29,446 nt of DNA from positions 1 to 29,446 of the forward strand of contig CAJUJM010000064.1 in NCBI GenBank assembly GCA_910586755.1, written 5' to 3'. The first letter of the stretch is position 1, and each line of letters opens with the position of its first letter. Shown one piece after another: positions 1-6,397 of this stretch. Under the pieces are notes generated by a model. That model did no database searches. It worked only from the letters and a program-made list of their open reading frames with translations, and was not told the DNA's origin. Origin of the DNA: an uncultured Lachnospiraceae bacterium. GTDB taxonomy: Bacteria > Bacillota > Clostridia > Lachnospirales > Lachnospiraceae. A program made the translations under genes and the position numbers.

Positions 1-210
1 CGGTGGTGTCGTTGCCGGTGTCACCCGTTGTGTCATTTCCAGTATCTCCGGTGGTGTCGTTGCCGGTGTCACCCGTTGTGTCATTTCCAGTATCTCCGGT
101 GGTGTCGTTGCCGGTGTCACCCGTTGTGTCATTTCCAGTGTCTCCGGTGGTGTCGTTGCCGGTGTCACCCGTTGTATCATTTCCAGTGTCTCCGGTGGTG
201 TCGTTGCTGG
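1..210. repeat. Tandem 48-bp repeats inside the surface-protein gene
   Basis: Four 48-bp units begin at 1, 49, 97 and 145, with a partial unit at 193-210. On the plus strand each begins CGGTGGTGTCGTTGCCGG. Units differ only by a few third-position changes (for example AGTATCTC versus AGTGTCTC). Each encodes two copies of the 8-residue motif NDTTGDTG on the minus strand. The array continues to the window edge, so its true copy number is unknown. Adjacent units have no spacers, so this is not a CRISPR array. Confidence 0.9.
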
Positions 211-502
211 TATCGTTTCCTGAATTGTCGCTGGTATCACCCGCTGTATTATCTTCAACGCTGTCCGATACCTGCTCTTCCTGAACCTGTGACGAACTCT
301 CCAACTCCTGCTGGAACTCACTCTCAACAGACCCGGCTTCTTCCTGTTGTGCTTCCAGCTCTCCCTCCAGTTCAGCTGCAAACACAACATTCGCATCCAT
401 CGCCGCTCCGCCGAGAATAATGCCAGCTGCTCCGGCCGCTTTTAAAACCTTATTGGCTTTATTGCTTCTGCGGTTTTTCCTGCTCATGTCTTTCTTGCTC
501 AT
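1..502 (-). CDS. Secreted repeat-rich surface protein, N-terminal part (runs off the window)
   Basis: The minus-strand frame opens at ATG 502-500 after an AGGGGAAAG-type ribosome site and stays open to the left edge, so only about 167 residues are visible and the C-terminus is missing. The start MSKKDMSRKNRRS is very basic, followed by a hydrophobic stretch (about residues 20-45, ending near VFAAELEGE), which fits a signal peptide. An acidic, Gln/Glu-rich linker follows, then Asp/Thr/Gly/Asn repeats whose 8-residue unit is NDTTGDTG, encoded twice per 48-bp DNA repeat. Such low-complexity acidic stalks are common in Firmicute surface or cell-wall-anchored proteins; the functional domain would lie beyond the window. 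A possible extended -10 (TGCTATACT) sits at 549-557. It lies 150 bp downstream of the SARP regulator gene on the same strand. The family is not recognised. Confidence 0.75.
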   Translation of the reverse strand, partial: MSKKDMSRKNRRSNKANKVLKAAGAAGIILGGAAMDANVVFAAELEGELEAQQEEAGSVESEFQQELESSSQVQEEQVSDSVEDNTAGDTSDNSGNDTSNDTTGDTGNDTTGDTGNDTTGDTGNDTTGDTGNDTTGDTGNDTTGDTGNDTTGDTGNDTTGDTGNDTT

Positions 503-653
503 CTTTTCTTTCCCCTTTTTCAACTCATGACTATGGTACTTACGTATCAGTATAGCAAAACAGGTCTTTCACCAGCTCTTTCATTTTCTGGTTTTCCTGC
601 ATTTGATCTCTTGCACTTTCGGAAAATCGATTTATCTCTGCCAGTAAACTTCC

Positions 654-1877
654 CTACCACATACTTCCGTCGTCCAGCAGGCGATAGCTGATACCACCCC
701 GGCCGCCGCAGCGTTTCCGATAATCTATATCAATACGCATTCCAATATCCGCAGCATCCTCTTTCTTTACTCCTATACACAGAAGCAAATATTGATTTTC
801 GCTGTATTTTGCATAAATATCCCCTCTGCGTAAATACGCCTCAAAGGATGCACACAGCTTTTTCCCCTGTGCTTTGCAATATTCCCGATCCTTAGCAGGA
901 CGGCCGGCTGCATCCAGAATCGTACAGAGAAGCAGACTAAAGCAAATCAGTCCTTCCCTGGCAATGGTTCGTTTCAGCATCCGGAAGCAGTCGGAAAATC
1001 CAGGCAATGTACAGTTATACGCTCCCTCTTTCATTTCCGGCTCCATCAGACATCTTCCAATATCTTCTGTCGTTCCCTCCGGCTGCCGTATCCGATCCCC
1101 CAGCCTTCGAAACCTTATCTGCTGGTCTTTTGAAAGAAAGCCTCCTGTCTGCTGTACATACGCCGCGGTCTCCTGATAAACTTTCTCTGCCTCCTCATGT
1201 TTTCCCAGCGCAATCAGACTCTCGATCTGCCAGCTTTCCCACCCCTCATAGGGGTAAAGCTCTGCCGCCCGGGCCGACACGATTTCTATGTTTCTGTAAT
1301 CTCCTTCTTCCTTTAAATAATGAAGCAGATAATTCACTACTTTGAAGTACAGCTCCTCATAATTTCTGCTTTTCTCTATCACCCACTGCTCATTAGACAG
1401 CTGGGGCAAAAATTCCCCTTGATAGAGAGCAAAAGCTTTTTGACAGATTTCCACTTTCTTGCTCTGTTCCTGTTCCTTTTCAAATTCCTGAACTGCACAT
1501 TCAAAGTTCCACACATCTGATTCTACCTGGATTTTGCCATCAAAGCGCAGCACGCCTTCGTTTAAAATCAGATAGTCTCCCGGCGGCAGCGGCGACGCCG
1601 CCAGGTATTTGCGGAGGCGAAAGATGGTATTATTGAGACTTGCATTGGGCTCCTCTACTTCTTCCCTGTCATAGAGAAAGTCCATAATCTCCCCTTTGCC
1701 GAATCCCTGTCCCGGCTTAGTCATCAAGATCTGAAACAGCTGTCCAAATTTGGGATCTCTTTGCCTGCCAAATGTAAGCGCCTCATCCCCATAGCTGACA
1801 GAAAAGCCGCCAAACATCTTCACTCGCAATTTTTTTGTTACTAGAACCTGTCTCTCCTTCACAATTTCCCCCAACAT
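654..1877 (-). CDS. SARP/BTAD-type transcriptional regulator with a degenerate GGDEF-like C-terminus
   Basis: 407 residues. Residues about 17-115 (LRVKMFGGFSVSYGDEALTF, then NNTIFRLRKYL) match the winged-helix OmpR/SARP DNA-binding fold. Residues about 120-260 are an all-helical BTAD-like region with TPR-like repeats. Residues about 295-390 (RRGDIYAKYSENQYLLL) resemble the C-terminal domain of the neighbouring GGDEF protein and lack a GGDEF signature. It is the second gene of an operon, 14 bp after the GGDEF gene. No good ribosome site precedes the ATG at 1877; a GTG at 1863-1861 behind GGGGGA is an alternative start. The frame ends at a TAG (656-654), but the same frame then runs on for 37 helix-like codons to a TAA, so a nonsense change near the end is possible. 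The target genes are unknown; the downstream surface protein is one candidate. Confidence 0.8.
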   Translation of the reverse strand: MLGEIVKERQVLVTKKLRVKMFGGFSVSYGDEALTFGRQRDPKFGQLFQILMTKPGQGFGKGEIMDFLYDREEVEEPNASLNNTIFRLRKYLAASPLPPGDYLILNEGVLRFDGKIQVESDVWNFECAVQEFEKEQEQSKKVEICQKAFALYQGEFLPQLSNEQWVIEKSRNYEELYFKVVNYLLHYLKEEGDYRNIEIVSARAAELYPYEGWESWQIESLIALGKHEEAEKVYQETAAYVQQTGGFLSKDQQIRFRRLGDRIRQPEGTTEDIGRCLMEPEMKEGAYNCTLPGFSDCFRMLKRTIAREGLICFSLLLCTILDAAGRPAKDREYCKAQGKKLCASFEAYLRRGDIYAKYSENQYLLLCIGVKKEDAADIGMRIDIDYRKRCGGRGGISYRLLDDGSMW

Positions 1878-1891
1878 ACAACCATTATTTT

Positions 1892-2857
1892 CTATCCTAT
1901 TACCCTTACGTTCCGGGCTGCCCGCAGTTCATAACAATGGTGGATCAGCACGTCTTCCCCCTGTCTGCCTTCAACAAACCTCTCTCTGATCCGATCCACA
2001 ATTCTGTCCGCCTGCCTTTCTGTAGTATCTATCACAAGGAGCAGATACTGACTGCTGGAATATCTGGTATACACATCTCCAATTCGCAGAGTCGTCCCGA
2101 TATCCTCTCCCAGCTGTTCCATCAGCACCTCTTTTTCATAGGGAAGAGGGCTTTTTCCCTGCCCATCTACCACAGTCAAAAGTATGGCGCACGCCTTATA
2201 TCCGCTTCTGGCAATCCCCCGTTCCAAAAAACGGTAAATGCACTTAAATGTCTCATAATCCTGACAGTAAGCTTCCTGCTTCTGGATCTGCTCTGTCAGT
2301 TCCTCTTTAACCCGCCTGACATCTGCTGTGTAATAATCTTTTCTTTTTTTGCTCTCTTCATTTGCTATATCCTGTATTCCTTTTTGCTGTTCCAGCTTCT
2401 CACAGGCACGCTTAAACAGCTTCTGGTATGTATCTCCCATCTTCTGCTGTTCCCAAACAACGGTCAGGGAAAGCTGAATTCTGCCTTTCTCTTTTCCTTT
2501 TCCGGCATGAAATCGATCCCGAATACGCTGGCAGATCTCCTGCGCCTGCCCCATGTCCTGGCACTCCGGCATGAAGATAATAAATTCATCTCCTCCCCAT
2601 CTGCCCAGAATATCGTTGGGGCTGATCATATAAGAAAGGATCTGTGCAACCCGGTTTAAGCACTCATCCCCTGTCTGATGGCCATACTGCTCATTAATCC
2701 GTCTCATATGATCCACATCACACAAAAAAAGCGTTCCTCCACGCCTTTCTCTCATCCGGGAAGCAATCCGCTCTTCTGCCATACTTTTCTTCAATATCCC
2801 TGTCAGCTGATCCCGCTCTTCTTCATTTTTCCTTTTCACATCTGATTTTCCACTCAT
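1892..2857 (-). CDS. GGDEF-domain protein (putative diguanylate cyclase) with a second degenerate domain
   Basis: The chosen start is ATG 2857, preceded at ideal distance by GGGAGGGAG, giving 321 residues; the frame can be extended to a TTG at 2920 but that has no ribosome site. Residues about 15-130 form a GGDEF domain: LFLCDVDHMRRINEQYGH, then the intact active-site motif WGGDEF (residues 87-92). An RxxD inhibitory site just upstream is not evident (SPND instead). After a basic coiled-coil linker, residues about 200-310 (FLERGIARSGYKACAILL, RIGDVYTRYSSSQYLLL) form a second, motif-less domain shared with the next gene. No membrane segment is seen, so it should be cytosolic. If active it makes c-di-GMP from GTP. 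It is the first gene of the unit with the SARP regulator, driven by a promoter containing a G10 tract. Confidence 0.85.
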   Translation of the reverse strand: MSGKSDVKRKNEEERDQLTGILKKSMAEERIASRMRERRGGTLFLCDVDHMRRINEQYGHQTGDECLNRVAQILSYMISPNDILGRWGGDEFIIFMPECQDMGQAQEICQRIRDRFHAGKGKEKGRIQLSLTVVWEQQKMGDTYQKLFKRACEKLEQQKGIQDIANEESKKRKDYYTADVRRVKEELTEQIQKQEAYCQDYETFKCIYRFLERGIARSGYKACAILLTVVDGQGKSPLPYEKEVLMEQLGEDIGTTLRIGDVYTRYSSSQYLLLVIDTTERQADRIVDRIRERFVEGRQGEDVLIHHCYELRAARNVRVIG

Positions 2858-2937
2858 CTTCTGCTCCCTCCCTTCAAATGCTGCAGTGAGGAACTGCTTA
2901 CTTTCGATCAAATAATTCAAAGGGATCTAAAAAAAAT

Positions 2938-2978
2938 ATTATACCCCATTATACCCCCCCCCCAGGCCCAATTGTCAA
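2938..2978 (-). promoter_or_regulatory. Promoter with a G10 tract between consensus -35 and -10
   Basis: Read on the minus strand: TTGACA (2978-2973), a 19-nt spacer whose last ten bases are all G (plus-strand C at 2954-2963), TATAAT (2953-2948), then GGGG and a second TATAAT (2943-2938). GGGGTATAAT is thus tandemly duplicated. Both hexamers are perfect sigma-A matches; 19 nt is longer than the optimal 17. The transcript would start about 75-85 nt before the GGDEF start codon. Confidence 0.75.
2954..2963. repeat. Homopolymer C10/G10 tract
   Basis: Ten consecutive C on the plus strand inside the promoter spacer of the GGDEF/SARP operon. Tracts of this length are prone to slipped-strand length change and to sequencing error. 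Confidence 0.85.
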
Positions 2979-3060
2979 CTTTGTTTCCTCCCAGAATTTT
3001 GGAAATTGGGCCCCTTATTTGATACGACAATAGCCAGTATCCAAGTTCCAATTGAATTAA

Positions 3061-3120
3061 TGGAAAAAATTACAAAAGCCGCTTTCGCTACCTCTAAATC
3101 AATCTGTAGCAAAAGCGGCT
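3061..3120 (-). terminator. Rho-independent terminator of the AEC transporter gene
   Basis: Arms 3077-3091 and 3106-3120 form a 15-bp stem. The single non-Watson-Crick position is a G-U wobble only when read on the minus strand, and a T-rich tail (TTTTGTAATTTTTT) follows on that strand, so it ends minus-strand transcription from the transporter gene. Confidence 0.85.
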
Positions 3121-3155
3121 ATATATTTCTGTCTGATTCTGCGCCATCTAAACTG

Positions 3156-4064
3156 TCATATAAAATTATAAAGATGCATAACAACAGGCATGGAAACCAT
3201 CGACAGCAGTGTGCTCAGGCACACAATCTTTACTGCATACCCATAATCCTGTTTTAATTTCTGTGCATATACTGCCACATTTGAACCTACTGGCGCGGCT
3301 GCTGATATCAGAAGAGTCTGTCCTAATTCCGGGCTGTCTCCAAACATCCTTTTTAGGATAAAGATTGTGACAGCCGGTATCACTGCCAGCCTTATGACAG
3401 AGCATTGCCAGGCATTTCTGTCATACAAAACCTCTTTTAGTTCAATGTTTGCAAAATAAACTCCCAGGATAATCATGGCTATAGGGGCATTCAGCTGAGC
3501 GATTGCCCCCATACTGCCGGTAAGAACGGGCGGAATCGGAATCCTGAGCAAGAAGATGCACAGACCTGCTGCCAAAGCTACTACCACAGGACTCTTCCCA
3601 ACCTCTTTCAGGAGTATTGTCTTTCTGTCTCCGGATAAAACCATCTGTCCATAAGTCCACTGCAATGCATTCAATATGGCTATCATCCCTGCTGTATATA
3701 CCACAGCTTTTTCACCGAGCGCTGCTGTTATGAGGGGAATTCCCATAAACCCCGCATTGGAAAAAGATGCGCCAAAATTGTCTATAGGCCTCTTTCTGAA
3801 TAACACATAGGAAACTGCTATGGATACCAGCAGTACTGCAGCCGCACCTGCAAATGACCATAAAATAGTTTCTGTATTATCCGCTGTTCTCTCCAGGCAG
3901 AAGGACTTTATGATTACACACGGCAGGATTACATATAAAAGTAAGTGGGCCATAGACTTATTTCCCTCTTCTGTTATCAATCCTTTTTTATACATCCCCC
4001 ATCCCACTGCCATGTAGAGAAACATCATGATAGTCTGCCGGAATATTATTAATGTTGTATCCAT
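3156..4064 (-). CDS. AEC-family (auxin efflux carrier-like) permease
   Basis: 302 residues, mostly hydrophobic, with about eight to ten predicted membrane segments. Family hallmarks are the first-half motif FGASFSNAGFMGIPL (about residue 98) and the second-half AAPVGSNVAVYAQ (about residue 255), plus LNAPIAMIILGVYF in the middle. AEC permeases export or exchange organic anions and amino-acid-related compounds; the substrate cannot be read from sequence. The start ATG at 4064 has GGGGAGG four bases upstream, and the preceding M24-like gene stops only 11 bp before it, so the two are cotranscribed. The length is normal for the family. A clear terminator follows at 3061-3120. Confidence 0.88.
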   Translation of the reverse strand: MDTTLIIFRQTIMMFLYMAVGWGMYKKGLITEEGNKSMAHLLLYVILPCVIIKSFCLERTADNTETILWSFAGAAAVLLVSIAVSYVLFRKRPIDNFGASFSNAGFMGIPLITAALGEKAVVYTAGMIAILNALQWTYGQMVLSGDRKTILLKEVGKSPVVVALAAGLCIFLLRIPIPPVLTGSMGAIAQLNAPIAMIILGVYFANIELKEVLYDRNAWQCSVIRLAVIPAVTIFILKRMFGDSPELGQTLLISAAAPVGSNVAVYAQKLKQDYGYAVKIVCLSTLLSMVSMPVVMHLYNFI

Positions 4065-4075
4065 CTATCCTCCCC

Positions 4076-5305
4076 TCACTTTGATCTTTTCACAAATGCC
4101 AGACTGTGATTGAGAAAGTAAGGCCGGTAATATGCAACTATATCACTCATGGGCAGTACTTCCTCCGAAATATTGATATGCAGTACATCCGTTATGTATC
4201 TTCTGCGTTCCAAAAATACCTGATATAATTCCGGATACTCTCTTTCTATCTGTTTCCTAAGCGTCTTATCCGCCAGCGCGATCCCGCTTTCGCATCCGGC
4301 GCCTCCATATCCGTCTCTTTGGGGAATGATGTCGATCTGAAGTATCATTCCGCTTCTAAGAACTTCTTTTGAGTCTTTGTAAACAGGAGATGACATCCAC
4401 TCTTCATCTGCTGTCAGATGGCCCGGGTTCAACTGCCAGCCATACTCCTCTCTGGGAAGTACTTCCTGTATTTGTTCATATAACTCTCCGCCTGCCATTC
4501 CTATATGTATGGTTTCCAGCCATTGTATTACTGCTGCAAAATATGGGCCTGCCAGTTTCTCTACATAATCCTTTGACGGCTCAGGAAGCTGTTCCTCTGT
4601 CTCTACCGCATATCCTGCCCTGCTGCTGAGCCCTCCTTTATAGCCGGCTGTCAGCGAAATTCTGTCCCCTGTATTTACAGTCTTTGCCCCGGGATAGAGA
4701 TTTGCATTTTCAAATCGTTCTCCTGTTGATGCGATTGTAACCACGCTGTTTCTCTGTCCTGCCCTATTGAGCCATTCTCCCAGCTCCATCTCGGTAATTC
4801 CGGGCCGGATATATTCCAGTGCATCTGAAATACAATCTCCTGCAAGGGCTGCCCCAAACTCGTAGTGGGCAATCTCATTGGCATTATTTGTGGTACGGAC
4901 TCCTCCATCCCCGACGAACAGATGACTGGAATTTTTTATACAGTTGTCTCCTGCAATCTTTCTTACCGCCCTGTCCATGTAAGCCGGAATGTCTAACAGG
5001 CAGCTGTTATCCTCTACCTGGCTGGTAAACATCTTCCATCCTGCCACCCCTATGTTCTGTCCTCTTGCAATGCCTGCCTCCCTAAAATATTGGTCAACAG
5101 GCTTGTCTTCTTCCATAGGTTGATTGGGAAGAGAAAAAAACGGGACATGAATCAATCCGGCTGGAATCCGGCTATGCTTCACCATCTTGGTATTCTCGTT
5201 TCCTAATAACAGCCTTGCCTTTCCGTCCTGGTGCAGTACCAGGATTCCCTCCTCGAACCGGGGCAGAAAACCAGTCAGGTATTCAAAGTTCGATCCATGT
5301 TCCAA
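4076..5305 (-). CDS. M24 (Xaa-Pro aminopeptidase/creatinase-fold) family protein, probably 5'-truncated
   Basis: 409 residues from a TTG at 5305. The N-terminal part (EYLTGFLPRFEEGILVL) is the creatinase N-domain and residues about 145-400 are the pita-bread domain. Several metal-ligand positions look altered: where M24 enzymes have the two Asp, I see RISLTAGYKGGLSSRAG; the His (NPGHLT), an acidic residue (QIDIIP) and a Glu (CESGIAL) remain. Activity as a dimetal peptidase is therefore doubtful. Upstream of the TTG the frame continues as IYGD, which fits this family's usual lead-in to EH..N..YLTGF, and then meets TAA at about 5318. No credible ribosome site precedes the TTG. I infer loss of the first 20-30 residues by a rearrangement. 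It is cotranscribed with the AEC permease. Confidence 0.7.
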   Translation of the reverse strand: MEHGSNFEYLTGFLPRFEEGILVLHQDGKARLLLGNENTKMVKHSRIPAGLIHVPFFSLPNQPMEEDKPVDQYFREAGIARGQNIGVAGWKMFTSQVEDNSCLLDIPAYMDRAVRKIAGDNCIKNSSHLFVGDGGVRTTNNANEIAHYEFGAALAGDCISDALEYIRPGITEMELGEWLNRAGQRNSVVTIASTGERFENANLYPGAKTVNTGDRISLTAGYKGGLSSRAGYAVETEEQLPEPSKDYVEKLAGPYFAAVIQWLETIHIGMAGGELYEQIQEVLPREEYGWQLNPGHLTADEEWMSSPVYKDSKEVLRSGMILQIDIIPQRDGYGGAGCESGIALADKTLRKQIEREYPELYQVFLERRRYITDVLHINISEEVLPMSDIVAYYRPYFLNHSLAFVKRSK

Positions 5306-5333
5306 ATCACCATAAATTTAATTATATGATGGT

Positions 5334-5570
5334 TTATGGGGCTGAATAGTTTAACCCCGATTCCGTTAATGACTGGAACCGGATATTCCCTGGCTGTCCT
5401 GGTAATGGATATATATAAGCTGCACAGTCCTTAATATCCCTGTCCAGAGATTTAATATTGACCGCATCCACAGTTTTATTTATTTTTCTTTCCTTTAGCA
5501 GCCGGTTTACCTTACGCCTGTAATGTTGCAACTCCATTGGCACATGCTGCAATAATCCTGTGATGGGCAA
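5334..5570 (-). other. Unrecognised open frame or gene remnant upstream of the M24-like gene
   Basis: A 78-codon minus-strand frame from a TTG; it stays open upstream of that TTG as well. It is rich in Lys/Arg and has coding-like text (MELQHYRRKVNRLLKER, then CAAYIYPLPGQPGNIRF). No ribosome site or good start is visible and I do not recognise the family. It lies exactly where the M24 gene appears to have lost its 5' end, so it is more likely the tail of a gene broken by the same event than a functional gene. Confidence 0.25.
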
Positions 5571-5669
5571 TGATTTTCGGCCAGCTTGCGCCTTGCATAA
5601 ACTACCTCTTCTCTGAGTGAATACTTTCTAAATCAGCTGGTCAGAAAGTGGTGAAGCAACGTAGAAACT

Positions 5670-5719
5670 GAAAAGCAGAGAAAGAATCCTCTGGTTTATA
5701 GATTCTTTCTCTGCTTTTC
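5670..5719 (-). terminator. Perfect 19-bp inverted repeat, probable terminator
   Basis: Arms 5670-5688 and 5701-5719 are perfectly complementary (GAAAAGCAGAGAAAGAATC) around a 12-nt loop. The arm ends in TTTTC in either direction. It lies about 60 bp past the small gene that follows the nucleotidyltransferase, so termination of that minus-strand unit is the simplest role, although the stem is AT-rich and no long T run follows. Confidence 0.5.
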
Positions 5720-5780
5720 GCGTACTATAATACTGATGGTTATGTTCTTTTACCTTTTTTACCGGAAGGGGTGGTTTTCC

Positions 5781-5888
5781 TTATACTGATTCATAAGAAA
5801 CCGGTTCTACCCGCATAACATTCACTGGTTCTTTTTCTTCCACGGATTCCAAATTAAATTGTTTAATAATATTCTCACTAAATTTCAT
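5781..5888 (-). CDS. Small protein translationally coupled to the nucleotidyltransferase
   Basis: A 35-codon frame beginning MKFSENIIKQFNLESV and ending EPVSYESV. Its ATG (5888-5886) overlaps the TGA of the nucleotidyltransferase gene as ATGA, the classic geometry of translational coupling. It is acidic (several Glu) with no membrane segment. Small MNT-type nucleotidyltransferases often pair with a HEPN protein in toxin-antitoxin modules, but this product is too short for a HEPN domain and shows no RxxxxH motif. It could be a truncated partner or simply a short accessory peptide. Function unknown. Confidence 0.45.
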   Translation of the reverse strand: MKFSENIIKQFNLESVEEKEPVNVMRVEPVSYESV

Positions 5889-6229
5889 ACTGCTATCTTC
5901 GCTCTAATTTCATCCAGCTTATGCTGGCATCTTTCCCTAAATTTCACTAATTCAGCAGGATAATAGTCCGTGAACTGTACACTTGACTTTAATGGCGCAC
6001 AATAAACAGATATTCTTTTATATAAATCGAAATCTTTTGTATATATAGCAATATCAATATCGCTCTTACCCTCCATGTAGCCGGTCGTTACATAGCTGCC
6101 AAAAACAAAAATATTATATCCGTCCACTCCAAATTGTTTCTCAATCTTTCTTCGCAGTTCCAAAAGTTCATATAATCTGGCTATTGCTTTTTCTTTCGCA
6201 TTCTCTTTTAAAACCATATCAACTGCCAT
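5885..6229 (-). CDS. Small MNT-type nucleotidyltransferase domain protein
   Basis: 114 residues. The pol-beta/MNT signature is intact: FVFGSYVTTG (Gly44-Ser45) followed by KSDIDIAIY with the two metal-binding acids Asp57 and Asp59; a third acid may be Asp88 (QFTDYY). Such minimal nucleotidyltransferases transfer AMP or another nucleotide to a partner protein or small molecule and often act as the antitoxin in MNT/HEPN modules. The ATG at 6229 has GAGGAG about 12 bases upstream, a long spacing; ATG at residue 5 is an alternative. The stop overlaps the start of a 35-codon gene. No HEPN gene is seen. The gene sits in a stretch full of gene fragments, so it may be a mobile cargo or survivor of rearrangement. 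Confidence 0.75.
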   Translation of the reverse strand: MAVDMVLKENAKEKAIARLYELLELRRKIEKQFGVDGYNIFVFGSYVTTGYMEGKSDIDIAIYTKDFDLYKRISVYCAPLKSSVQFTDYYPAELVKFRERCQHKLDEIRAKIAV

Positions 6230-6255
6230 TTATATAGAAGGCTCCTCTCCATAAT

Positions 6256-6347
6256 CTCTTTTCCAGCAAGGTTTCGGCGATGTAAGCGTAGATGCCGTTC
6301 AGATCTCACAGTGCGAGGCTCATCAGTTTAACGTTGTACTTATCCAA
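6256..6347 (-). pseudogene. Relic of a RelE/ParE-family toxin gene
   Basis: Minus-strand translation from about 6347 reads LDKYNVKLMSLAL, stop, DLNGIYAYIAETLLEK. The text on both sides of the TGA (6308-6306) matches the start of RelE/ParE toxins from gut Firmicutes, whose usual form is KY.VKLM..ALRDL..IYAYIA.TLLEP. A single change CGA to TGA would explain the stop. Similarity ends near 6256, so at least two thirds of the toxin are missing. The same frame upstream (MKPYQFCIQNRIRKAHSIL) is faintly like an AraC-type recognition helix, which suggests a patchwork of fragments. This cannot make a toxin. Confidence 0.55.
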
Positions 6348-6397
6348 AATGCTATGTGCTTTTCGTATGCGGTTCTGGATACAGAACTGGTAGGGCT

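Noticed and set aside
1..210. 48-bp repeats as a CRISPR array
   Set aside because: Units are directly adjacent with no spacers and encode a regular octapeptide.
3..420. Plus-strand open frames over the repeats (rich in VSP or cysteine)
   Set aside because: They mirror the minus-strand surface protein, which has the signal peptide and ribosome site; no plus-strand start signal.
1835..2659. 274-codon plus-strand frame opposite the GGDEF gene
   Set aside because: Antisense shadow with no family match; the minus strand has intact GGDEF motifs.
2858..2920. Longer N-terminus of the GGDEF protein from TTG 2920
   Set aside because: No ribosome site there, while GGGAGGGAG fits ATG 2857.
3006..3257. 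Plus-strand 83-codon frame
   Set aside because: It covers the terminator and the end of the transporter gene and has no ribosome site.
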